From Thiobacillus sp. (GTDB lineage Bacteria > Pseudomonadota > Gammaproteobacteria > Burkholderiales > Thiobacillaceae): a stretch of DNA of 14,723 nucleotides. This document shows positions 6,786 through 14,100 of the stretch, piece by piece. The position numbers and the translations under genes are program-made. The notes beneath the pieces are model-generated. The model was not told the origin of the DNA. It searched no databases and saw nothing but the letters and a program-made list of their open reading frames with translations. The stretch covers positions 1-14,723 of the forward strand of contig JAIWOS010000032.1 in the NCBI GenBank assembly GCA_020217265.1, read 5' to 3'. Numbering within the stretch: position 1 is the stretch's first letter; every line of letters starts with the position of its first letter.

Positions 6786-6818
6786 TTACTTTGTAACACA
6801 CAACCCCATTAAAATCAA
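6786..6818 (-). promoter_or_regulatory. Putative promoter of the desaturase gene with overlapping palindrome
   Basis: Read leftward: TTGATT (6818-6813), a 17-bp spacer and TACAAA (6795-6790). This matches a sigma-70 promoter at 4 of 6 bases in each box, about 37 bp before the ATG. A small inverted repeat TTAC-TTT-GTAA (6786-6796) covers the -10 box and could be an operator. The 71-bp gap is notably AT-rich for this genome. Confidence 0.45.
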
Positions 6819-6823
6819 TGAGT

Positions 6824-8110
6824 TTACGATTCGGCCTGGGGATGCAGATACACCACGCGCTGCGGGTAGGGAATCTGGATTCCGTTTGCCTGAAAGCCAC
6901 GCCAGATGGCCCAGTTGAGATCGGAGCGCAGGTTGTTCTGCCCCTCGCTCGCGTCGCGTATCCACACCCCCAGTTCGAGCACGATGCCGTTATCGCCGAA
7001 CTCGCGCAGGAACACCTTGGGCAGATCCTCGGGATCGTCCTTGATCACCCGGGGATGCTGTCCCGCCGCCTCCAGCATGATGGCGCGCGCCTGTTCCAGG
7101 TCGGTATCGTACGCCACCTGCACCGGCAGCATGATGCGCACGTTGGGCTGGGACAGCGAGTGGTTGACCACGGTCTGACTGATGAGCATTTCGTTCGGCA
7201 CGATGCTTTCGGTGCCGTCGAGCGCTTTCAGGAGCGTGTAGCGCGTGTTGATCTGGCTGACCTGGCCGTAGCTCGTGCCCACCGTGACCAGATCGCCGAT
7301 GCGCACCGAACGGTCGAGCAGAATGATGAAGCCGGAGACGTAATTGCTGGCGATTTTTTGCAACCCGAAGCCCAGCCCGACCCCCAGCGCGCCGCCAAAC
7401 ACCGACAGCACGGTGAGGTCGATGCCAACGGCGGGAAGCGCCACCAGCACCGCCAGGATCAGGAACACCGTGCGCACCGCCTTGGATAGCGCCATGCGCA
7501 GCGACAGGTTCATCTGGGTGAAGCCCATCAGGCGGTTCTCGACCAGCCGCGCCAGCGCGAGCGCGACGATGATCGCGATCAGGACCACGGTGGCCGCCTG
7601 GGCCAGCAGCCACAACGAAAAGCGATGGCCGCCCGACTCGAACGACAGGGCTTCCATCGCGGCGTGGATGCGGGGCAAGAGCCCGCTGATGTGCAGCGCA
7701 AACGCGCCCCAGATCAGCCAGGCCGCGGTGCGCTCCCACACCTTGAGCGACTCGCGCGGCTCGAACACGTAGCGCAGGGCGTAGATCGCCAGCCGCACGC
7801 CGACCAGCGACAGCAGCAGCGGAACGGCGATATTAAGGAGATGCGTGTTCTCCATTCCCAGCGCCGCGACGCTGCGCCCCGCCAGCACCGCCAGCAGCAT
7901 CAGCAGGGGAAAGCCCACCCGCCGCAGGCCCTCGCGCCCGGCCGACCAGATCGCTCCCGCATCGGCCAGGCGCGGCTTGATCAGGCGCATGCCCCCCCAG
8001 GCGACCAGGGCGCACAGCAGCAGCACCCCGACCTGCCAGAAGAGGTCGGTGTCGCGGCTGTCGTCGATCAGCCGCGTGACGAGGTTGTCGAAGGGGATGG
8101 GCTTGGCCAC
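6824..8110 (-). CDS. MscS-family mechanosensitive ion channel
   Basis: A predicted inner-membrane channel that opens under membrane tension and protects against osmotic downshift. The 428-residue product has about six hydrophobic helices before the pore region: near 24-44, 66-83, 92-112, 127-143, 166-188 and 210-230. These are followed by the diagnostic glycine/alanine-rich pore helix and beta domain (229-272), including SVFGGALGVGLGFGLQKIA and RSVRIGDLV. A cytosolic MscS domain follows (VPNEMLI, 304-310). It is longer than E. coli MscS (~286 residues), with extra N-terminal helices like mid-sized relatives. The GTG start at 8110 lies 7 nt after the fadL-type stop and has no clear SD, so translation is probably coupled to the porin gene. 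Confidence 0.93.
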   Translation of the reverse strand: MAKPIPFDNLVTRLIDDSRDTDLFWQVGVLLLCALVAWGGMRLIKPRLADAGAIWSAGREGLRRVGFPLLMLLAVLAGRSVAALGMENTHLLNIAVPLLLSLVGVRLAIYALRYVFEPRESLKVWERTAAWLIWGAFALHISGLLPRIHAAMEALSFESGGHRFSLWLLAQAATVVLIAIIVALALARLVENRLMGFTQMNLSLRMALSKAVRTVFLILAVLVALPAVGIDLTVLSVFGGALGVGLGFGLQKIASNYVSGFIILLDRSVRIGDLVTVGTSYGQVSQINTRYTLLKALDGTESIVPNEMLISQTVVNHSLSQPNVRIMLPVQVAYDTDLEQARAIMLEAAGQHPRVIKDDPEDLPKVFLREFGDNGIVLELGVWIRDASEGQNNLRSDLNWAIWRGFQANGIQIPYPQRVVYLHPQAES

Positions 8111-8117
8111 TGCGGAA

Positions 8118-9332
8118 TCAGAAGTTGTGCGTGTATTGCACGCTCAGGATATCCACCTGGCTGTCGTATTCGCCGACGAGCCGGGTGCCGTTGTCCACAT
8201 TGTTCAGGCCCGGGTCGTTGACGAACAGGTGCGCGTAGCCGAAATCCAGCGCGCCCTGCTTGGACACGCGGTATTGCCCGCCCAGCGCGATCCAGGTGCG
8301 TGCGCCGTCGGGAATGCGAGGCGTGCGATAGGAATCCGACACCGGCGCCTCGTCGTGCGCGACGCCGCCACGCAGGCTGAGTTTCTCGTTCATGTGCCAG
8401 GTCAGCCCCAGCGAGTAACGCACGATGTCCTCCCAGTTTTCGGGCGTGGTCTTGTTGATGGTGCCGCGTATGGGCAGGTCGTCGAAATCGCTCCAGCCGG
8501 TCCAGGTGATGTCTGCGAGCACATCCCAGCGCGAAGACAGCTTGTGAAATACGCTCAGCGAAGCGCTGTCGGGCAGGGTGACCTCGGCAGTGACGGGACC
8601 GTTCAGGGCGGGCACGACCGGATCCGAAGTTTTCGTTTTGCCGTCCAGCGTGAAATCGATTTCCGAGCGGTACGCCAGCCCCACCCGGGTGGCCGGCGTC
8701 ACCTGCCACAGCGCGCCCAGGTTGTAGCCCCACCCGAAGTCGTCGCCCTTGACCGTCACCAGGGGCTGGCCCAGCGCGGGAATGCGGTTGGTCAGCGTCG
8801 CTTCGATCCATTGCACGTTCAGCCCCGCCCCGAACGAAAGGGTGTCGCTGAATTTGTAGGCGAGTGCGGGGTTGAGGTTGACCGTTTTCAGCTCCGACTT
8901 GATGGCCTGAAAGCGGCCGATCCAGTCGGCGTCGTACTCGGTTTTCAGGCCAAACGGGCTGTTGAGCCCGATGCCGAAGTGCAGCGCCGGACTGAGGCGC
9001 TGCGCGAAGTAGGCATTGGGGACGAGCGCCCAGCCCCCTGCGTCCCCGCCCTGGCCGCCGCCGACCGGGAACGGCGCGCTGACGCTGCCGGAGAATTCCG
9101 CTTCGGGCTTGATGAGATGCGCGGCCAGCACGAGCTGCCGCTCGGGCAGCAGCGACATGCCCGCCGGGTTGAAATAGACCGTGCTGGCGTCTGCGGCCAC
9201 CGCGGCCTGGCCGGCGAAGGCATTGCCCAGGCCGCTGGCATTCTGTTCGATGAGCGCAAAGCCCGCCGCATGGGCGGCGCCTGCAAGATTGGCGAGCGCG
9301 AGGCCGGCGGCCACGCGAAGACGGTACGACAT
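8118..9332 (-). CDS. FadL/OmpP1/TodX-family outer-membrane transport protein
   Basis: A predicted 14-strand outer-membrane barrel that admits long-chain fatty acids or other hydrophobic compounds. The 404-residue product has a signal peptide with likely cleavage after AHA (residue 22). Next comes the family hallmark GFALIEQNASGLGNAFAG, then the NPAG turn (55-58) of the hatch domain. It ends in a terminal Phe (YTHNF), as needed for barrel assembly. The middle shows alternating beta-strand patterns. The ATG at 9332 has a good SD (AGGGAG). It is 36 bp downstream of the acyl-CoA synthetase and 7 bp upstream of the MscS channel. The link to an acyl-CoA synthetase makes fatty acids the likely cargo, though aromatic hydrocarbons are carried by close relatives. 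Confidence 0.93.
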   Translation of the reverse strand: MSYRLRVAAGLALANLAGAAHAAGFALIEQNASGLGNAFAGQAAVAADASTVYFNPAGMSLLPERQLVLAAHLIKPEAEFSGSVSAPFPVGGGQGGDAGGWALVPNAYFAQRLSPALHFGIGLNSPFGLKTEYDADWIGRFQAIKSELKTVNLNPALAYKFSDTLSFGAGLNVQWIEATLTNRIPALGQPLVTVKGDDFGWGYNLGALWQVTPATRVGLAYRSEIDFTLDGKTKTSDPVVPALNGPVTAEVTLPDSASLSVFHKLSSRWDVLADITWTGWSDFDDLPIRGTINKTTPENWEDIVRYSLGLTWHMNEKLSLRGGVAHDEAPVSDSYRTPRIPDGARTWIALGGQYRVSKQGALDFGYAHLFVNDPGLNNVDNGTRLVGEYDSQVDILSVQYTHNF

Positions 9333-9368
9333 GGAATTCTCCCTAATTTTTAAAATGACGGACTGGAA

Positions 9369-11186
9369 TCAGCTGCGCGCGAAATCGGAATACATCGCCT
9401 CGACCGCCGCGCGGTAGCGGTCGAGAACCTGGTTGCGTTTCACCTTCATGGTGGGCGTCAAGAGGCCATTATCCACCGTCCACGGCTGCAGCTCAGGATG
9501 CAGGCGGCGTATCTGCGCGTAGCCGGGGAAGTGCTTCAGGTGGTCGGCGACGCGCCGGGTGAGCGCCTTGACGACTTTCGGGTTCCTGAGCGCCGACGGC
9601 TGCGCGGGGTCGACGTTGAGGCTGGCGGCAAAGGCCTGCCAGTGTTCCTCGTTCAATACGGTGAGCGCGGCGAGATAGGGCTTGCCTTCGCCGACCACCA
9701 TCACCTGCTCGAACAGCGGATCGAGCAGGATCGCGGATTCCATGTCGGCGGGCGGCACTTTCTCGCCGTTGTTCAGCACGATGATGTCCTTGATGCGCCC
9801 GACGATGTGATAGTGCCCGCGCGCGTCGAGGCTCGCCTTGTCGCCGGTATGCAGCCAGCCGTCGGCGTCGATCATCGCGCGCGTGGCTTCCTCGTTCTTC
9901 CAGTAGCCCTGCATCACGCATTTGCTGCGGGTGAGCAGTTCGTCGTTCTCGCCGATCTTCACCTCGACCCCGGGCAGCGGCAGGCCGATGCTCGACGGCA
10001 CGTTGGATTCGGGCCGGTTCACGCACACCACCGGGCTGGTTTCGGTGAGCCCGTAGCCCTGGATGACCGGCACGCCGAGGCCGATGAACACGCGCGCGAT
10101 TTCGGGCGACAGCGCCGCGCCGCCGGAGATGGCGAGTTTCAGGCGCCCGCCGAGCCTGGCCGTGACCGGGTCGGCCACCAGCTTTTTGAGGAGGGGCCAC
10201 AGCAACAGCTCGGGGTGCCAGCCCGCCACGCCCTGCGCGCGTTCGAAGCGCCGCCAGCCCACGCGCACGGCCAGATCGAAGAGGGTGCGCGCAATGGGTT
10301 TTTTCTTCGCCAGGCCGTCCTGGATGCGGCCGTACACCCGTTCGTAGATGCGCGGCACCGAGATCAGCACGGTGGGGCGGATGGTCTGCAAGTCCTGCGC
10401 GAGCTGGGCGATCGAGCGCGCGTAGGCGACCTCGGCGCCCAGCAGCAGGGGCATGTAGTAGCCGCCGGTGCGTTCCAGCGTGTGCGACAGCGGCAGAAAC
10501 GAAAGAAACACCTCGTGCGGGTCGAATTCGGCGCATTGCGAGGCGTAGTACGCGTTCCACAGGAAATTGGCATGGCTGAGCATCACGCCCTTGGGCCGTC
10601 CGGTGGTGCCCGAGGTGTAGACGATGCTGGCCAGCTGGCCGGCATCCAGCTGGCGATCCGGCACCGGCGTGTCCGCTGCGGCGGCGAGCCAGTCGGCCGC
10701 CACGACAAAACGCGCATCCCGCCCGGCAAGCGGCGCCTCCGCCGCCTCCAGGCTGACGATGCGTTGCAGCCGCGTCGCCGAACCTGCGATCTCGGCGAGC
10801 TTGCCGTGCTGGAACCGGCCTTCGATCAGGAGCAGCTTCGCGTCGGCATGGTCGAGGATGTAGGCCGCGTTGTCGGGGCGGTCGTCAAGGTAGAGCGGCA
10901 CCGTCACCAGCCCGAGCGAGAGCGCGGCCTGGTCGAAGATCACCCACTCGACACGGTTCTTCAGCATCAGCGCGACGCGGTCGCCGGGTGCGAGCCCTTC
11001 GCGCGCCAGCGCGCGCCGCCAGCGCTCCACCTCGGCGGCCACCTGCGCCCAGCTGAAGCTGACCCAGCTCGCGCTCGCCTCGTCGTACTGGCGGTATGCG
11101 CTCGCGCTGGGCGACGCCGCGACGCGTGCGCGGAACAGCCCGTGGAGTGTCCCCAGTCGATCGGGGTGGAAATCGCCTGCCGTCAT
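9369..11186 (-). CDS. Long-chain acyl-CoA synthetase (AMP-forming, FAA1/COG1022 type)
   Basis: Predicted to activate long-chain fatty acids with ATP and CoA via an acyl-adenylate. The 605-residue product carries the expected motifs in order: YTSGTTGRPKG (190-200), the phosphate-binding loop; GYGLTETSP (377-385); WLHTGD (444-449); GRIKDII (463-469); and the C-terminal catalytic lysine in TPTMKVKRNQV (Lys581). The FAA1-like length and the LPLSHTLERTGGYY region favour a long-chain substrate over acetate. The ATG at 11186 has only a distant AAGG. The FadL-type porin follows 36 bp downstream, so import and activation are probably coupled. No beta-oxidation genes are in view, so acyl-CoA may feed membrane lipid or desaturation instead. 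Acyl-ACP synthetase activity is not excluded. Confidence 0.93.
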   Translation of the reverse strand: MTAGDFHPDRLGTLHGLFRARVAASPSASAYRQYDEASASWVSFSWAQVAAEVERWRRALAREGLAPGDRVALMLKNRVEWVIFDQAALSLGLVTVPLYLDDRPDNAAYILDHADAKLLLIEGRFQHGKLAEIAGSATRLQRIVSLEAAEAPLAGRDARFVVAADWLAAAADTPVPDRQLDAGQLASIVYTSGTTGRPKGVMLSHANFLWNAYYASQCAEFDPHEVFLSFLPLSHTLERTGGYYMPLLLGAEVAYARSIAQLAQDLQTIRPTVLISVPRIYERVYGRIQDGLAKKKPIARTLFDLAVRVGWRRFERAQGVAGWHPELLLWPLLKKLVADPVTARLGGRLKLAISGGAALSPEIARVFIGLGVPVIQGYGLTETSPVVCVNRPESNVPSSIGLPLPGVEVKIGENDELLTRSKCVMQGYWKNEEATRAMIDADGWLHTGDKASLDARGHYHIVGRIKDIIVLNNGEKVPPADMESAILLDPLFEQVMVVGEGKPYLAALTVLNEEHWQAFAASLNVDPAQPSALRNPKVVKALTRRVADHLKHFPGYAQIRRLHPELQPWTVDNGLLTPTMKVKRNQVLDRYRAAVEAMYSDFARS

Positions 11187-11246
11187 GTGGCTGTGTCAGT
11201 AGACCTTAATGGAACGCCGCATAGATAAACGCAAAGTTTCCGGGGG

Positions 11247-12494
11247 TCAAGCCGGCGACTTCGCCAGAACCGCGGCGAAAAACCCGTCGGTGCCGTGCAC
11301 GGCGGGCGAGAGTTTGAGACAGGCGCCGGTGTCCAGCGCGACCTTGTGCTGCGCCAGAATCTCGTTCGCCGCCAGCGGCTCGAATCCGCCTTCGGCGAGG
11401 AAGGCGTCGACGATGGCTTCGTTTTCCTCGGGCAGCAGGCTGCACGTGGCGTACACGAGCCGGCCGCCCGGTTTCAGCAACCGGGCGGCGGCGCGCAGGA
11501 TGTGCGCCTGCTTGCGCGTCAGTTCCGCCACGCTCTCGGGCGACTGGCGGAACTTGAGGTCGGGGTTGCGCCGCAGCGTGCCCAGGCCCGAACACGGCGC
11601 GTCGACCAGCACGCGGTCGAGCTTGCCGGCGAGCCGCTTCACCCGCGTGTCGTTCTCCGAGGCGATCAGCTGCGGCATCACGTTGGACAGCCCCGAGCGC
11701 GCCAGCCGCGGTTTCAGGTTGGCGAGCCGCTTTTCGGCCACGTCGAAGGCGTACAGCCGGCCGGTCGAGGCCATGGTCGCGCCGAGGGCGAGCGTCTTGC
11801 CGCCGGCGCCGGCGCAGAAGTCGCACACCATTTCGCCGCGCCGCGCGCCGACCAGCAAGGCCAGCAGCTGGCTGCCTTCGTCCTGCACTTCGAGCGTGCC
11901 GTCGAGAAACAGCGGATGCCGGTTGATCGCCGGGTGATCGGCAAAGCGCAGGCCCCAGGGCGAGTATGGCGTCGCCGCGACCTGCAGGCCCTCGCCCTGC
12001 AGGCGTGCGAGCACGGCATCGCGGTCGGCCTTCAGGCTGTTCACCCGCACGTCGAGGGGCGCCGGCTGCTGCAGAGCGCGGCCGAGCGCGAGGATGTCGG
12101 CCTCGCTCATCGTGGCCTGCAACTTCTCCACCACCCAGTCGGGCAGCTCGGCCGCCACGGCGAGCGGCGGCTCGTCGGTCTTCGCGTTGCGGATGTGCTG
12201 GATCAGCTCGGGTTTGGCGAACTGTTCCAGCGTGGCGCCGCTCATGCCGCGCGCCTTGATGAGCCAGGCGACGATCAGCGTGCGCGGGTTGGCCGCCGGC
12301 ACCACCACCGACAGATAACGATAGCGCCGCAGTACGCCGAACACCGCCTCGGCGACGAAGGCGCGGTCGCGCGCGCCGAGCTTGCGGTTGTCGCGAAAAT
12401 AGGCCGACAGCACCGCATCGGCGGGCCGTTGAAAATCGAGCACCCGGTCGAGCGCCTGGGTGGCGGATTGCAGCAGGGCGTGAGTCAGTTCCAT
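11247..12494 (-). CDS. RsmB/NOP-family (NOL1/NOP2/Sun) m5C RNA methyltransferase
   Basis: A predicted SAM-dependent cytosine-5 methyltransferase acting on RNA, probably rRNA. The 415-residue product has an N-terminal helical region with a NusB-like look (to about 90). It has VRVNSLKA (149-156), the SAM loop DFCAGAGGKT (225-234), DAPCSGLGTLRRNPDLKFR (298-316, with Cys301) and ATCSLLPEEN (349-358). In that last motif Cys351 matches the nucleophile of E. coli RsmB. Many betaproteobacteria have both canonical rsmB, near fmt/def, and a paralogue of this kind. The neighbourhood here is not that of canonical rsmB, so no gene symbol is given. The ATG at 12494 has AAGGG ten bases upstream. It is 28 bp from the PsiE gene and 60 bp from the acyl-CoA synthetase. 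Confidence 0.9.
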   Translation of the reverse strand: MELTHALLQSATQALDRVLDFQRPADAVLSAYFRDNRKLGARDRAFVAEAVFGVLRRYRYLSVVVPAANPRTLIVAWLIKARGMSGATLEQFAKPELIQHIRNAKTDEPPLAVAAELPDWVVEKLQATMSEADILALGRALQQPAPLDVRVNSLKADRDAVLARLQGEGLQVAATPYSPWGLRFADHPAINRHPLFLDGTLEVQDEGSQLLALLVGARRGEMVCDFCAGAGGKTLALGATMASTGRLYAFDVAEKRLANLKPRLARSGLSNVMPQLIASENDTRVKRLAGKLDRVLVDAPCSGLGTLRRNPDLKFRQSPESVAELTRKQAHILRAAARLLKPGGRLVYATCSLLPEENEAIVDAFLAEGGFEPLAANEILAQHKVALDTGACLKLSPAVHGTDGFFAAVLAKSPA

Positions 12495-12522
12495 CGTGGG
12501 CGGCCCTTGGCAGGGCCGGGGA

Positions 12523-12951
12523 TCAGGGTTGCGTGTCCCGCCTGGGCGGGGTTTCGTCGTAGGGGTAGCGCACGTGGCCGTAGCGGATGACCAGCACGGC
12601 CACGGCCAGCAGCAGCATCGAGCCGGCCACGGCCAGCATCCGCCAGACGTCGAGGCTTTTCATGTCGAGCACCAGGTAGCGCGCCAGCGCGACGATGGCG
12701 ATGTAGATCGGAAAGCGCACGGGCAGTTGCCCGGACTGGAAGTACACGCCGACCATGGCAAGGATTTCCAGGTAGAGGAAAAGCAGCAGCAGGTCGGCCA
12801 GCGTGACCTTGCCGGCTTCGACCATCACCTTGACTTCCATCACGCCGGCCACCAGCGTCGCCAGCGTGATGACGACGAGGCCGACGGTCTCGAACACGCC
12901 CAGGGTTTCGAGCGCGAAGCGCGGCAGCTTGCGATCCTTGGCAGGATTCAT
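12523..12951 (-). CDS. PsiE-family (phosphate-starvation-inducible) membrane protein
   Basis: A small inner-membrane protein of unknown function; E. coli PsiE is induced by phosphate starvation. The 142-residue product has four hydrophobic helices, near 18-37, 51-70, 78-96 and 104-123. It has the family-typical YFQSG (70-74), PVRFPIYIAIVALAR (77-91) and DMKSLDV (96-102). The tail is short, charged and cytosolic. The ATG at 12951 has GGAG six bases upstream. It sits 28 bp from each neighbour, between an AI-2E/PerM permease and an RNA methyltransferase, in an apparent operon. I see no Pho box near it, so phosphate control is not supported here. Confidence 0.82.
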   Translation of the reverse strand: MNPAKDRKLPRFALETLGVFETVGLVVITLATLVAGVMEVKVMVEAGKVTLADLLLLFLYLEILAMVGVYFQSGQLPVRFPIYIAIVALARYLVLDMKSLDVWRMLAVAGSMLLLAVAVLVIRYGHVRYPYDETPPRRDTQP

Positions 12952-12979
12952 GAGGGGCTCCGATCAACAGGCGGACATT

Positions 12980-14035
12980 CTAGCCCGCCCGCTTGTGCTC
13001 CAGCCATTCGCGCCAGATCGCCACCGAAATGGCGAGCAGCACCGGCCCCAGGAACAGGCCAATGAGGCCGAAGGCGTTGAGCCCGCCCAGCACGCCCAGA
13101 AACACCAGCAGGAAAGGCACCTGCGTCGGCCCGCTGATGACGAGCGGCCGGATCAGGTTGTCGACCCAGCTCACCACCAGCGCGCCCCACAGAAAGAGCC
13201 CGAGCGCGGCCTGCGTCTCGCCGTGCGCGAGCAGGTTCGCCGACAGCCCGAGCCACACCACCGGCCCGACGAACGGGATCAGCGAAACGAGCGCGGTGAT
13301 CGCGCCCCACAGCACGGGCGCGGTAATGCCGGCGACCCAGTAGCCCAGCCCCGCGAGCACGCCTTGCGCCAGCGCCGTCAGCACGATGCCGAACACCACC
13401 GCGCGCACGGTCACGCCGACCGCGTGGATGTAGCCGCGCGCCGATTCGCCCAGCCAGCGGGTGGCGACGCGGCGGAACTGCGTCAGCACGCTGTCGCCGT
13501 GCCGGTAGAGGAAGAACAGGGCGAACACGGCGATGCCGAACTTGGCCGCGTTGCGGCCGACGCCGCCGGCGATGGTCTTGAACGTGCCGGGATCGGCCAG
13601 GCCCAGCGCCTCGATCTGCAGGCGCACCCACGCCGGGTCGCCCTGAATCTTGGCGTATTGCGCCATGATCCAGGCGCCTGCGGGCCAGTCGCGCACGCCG
13701 GCCGGCAGCGGCGGCAGGCCCTCCGCCGACAGCTTGCGCAGCAGATCCGCGGCTGACGCCACGTCCGCCAGCAGGGTGAACATCACCCACAACAGCGGCA
13801 GCAACAGGGTCGCCGCCACCCCCAGCGTCATCAGGAAGGCCACCACGTTCTCGCGTCCGGGCAGCGCCCGCTGCAGGCGCTGGTGCAGCGGCCAGGTGAC
13901 GTAGGCCAGAATGCCGGCCCAGATCAGCGCGACGAGAAACGGCGACAGCACCCAGAGCGTCGCGCCAAAAATGAAAATCAGGAAGGCAAACGCCGCGATG
14001 CGGCGCGCGAGCGGGGAGTCGATGTCAACGGCCAT
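12980..14035 (-). CDS. AI-2E/PerM-family permease
   Basis: A multi-helix inner-membrane protein of the AI-2E transporter superfamily (PerM, YdiK, TqsA relatives); its substrate is unknown. The 351-residue product has two N-terminal helices (about 13-50), another near 65-90 and a hydrophilic section (95-160). A C-terminal bundle follows, with the conserved LIPFVGPVVW (252-261), DNLIRPLVISG (292-302) and GLIGLFLGPV (323-332). The start was placed at ATG 14035, which has GAGGA at good spacing; a frame extension to 14071 adds 12 unlikely residues. It lies between the DUF697-like gene (65 bp) and psiE (28 bp). The AI-2E name comes from one family member and does not imply quorum signalling here. 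Confidence 0.9.
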   Translation of the reverse strand: MAVDIDSPLARRIAAFAFLIFIFGATLWVLSPFLVALIWAGILAYVTWPLHQRLQRALPGRENVVAFLMTLGVAATLLLPLLWVMFTLLADVASAADLLRKLSAEGLPPLPAGVRDWPAGAWIMAQYAKIQGDPAWVRLQIEALGLADPGTFKTIAGGVGRNAAKFGIAVFALFFLYRHGDSVLTQFRRVATRWLGESARGYIHAVGVTVRAVVFGIVLTALAQGVLAGLGYWVAGITAPVLWGAITALVSLIPFVGPVVWLGLSANLLAHGETQAALGLFLWGALVVSWVDNLIRPLVISGPTQVPFLLVFLGVLGGLNAFGLIGLFLGPVLLAISVAIWREWLEHKRAG

Positions 14036-14100
14036 GTCTATCCTCATAGCTGGCGGGCAGGCCTGCCGCAAGCGGCGTCAGGCGGCCGCCCGCGGCCAGG
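14036..14100 (-). other. GC-rich spacer between the DUF697-like gene and the permease
   Basis: This 65-bp gap has a perfect 12-bp palindrome GGCAGGCCTGCC (14056-14067) and further short GC-rich inverted repeats (GCCG/CGGC). None is followed by a T-tract. A transcript pause or a weak terminator is possible, but not a classic terminator. It also holds the permease SD. Confidence 0.35.

Noticed and set aside
5482..6900. A 472-codon minus-strand frame over the desaturase
   Set aside because: The product is Arg/His/Pro-rich without histidine boxes; the true desaturase frame overlaps it fully.
7845..9353. A 502-codon plus-strand frame opposite the FadL-type and MscS genes
   Set aside because: It spans two genes with firm motifs on the other strand and has a low-complexity product, so it is a codon-bias shadow.
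9498..11228. A 576-codon open frame on the plus strand opposite the acyl-CoA synthetase
   Set aside because: Its product is rich in Arg, His, Ala and Gln with no motif or domain. Such long antisense frames are expected in GC-rich DNA opposite a real gene whose motifs are clear.
11295..12590. A 431-codon plus-strand frame opposite the RNA methyltransferase
   Set aside because: No recognisable motif and shadow-type composition. The methyltransferase motifs on the minus strand are complete.
14056..14067. GGCAGGCCTGCC palindrome as a terminator or operator
   Set aside because: It has no loop and no T-tract, and in DNA this GC-rich short palindromes are common. Listed only as spacer content.
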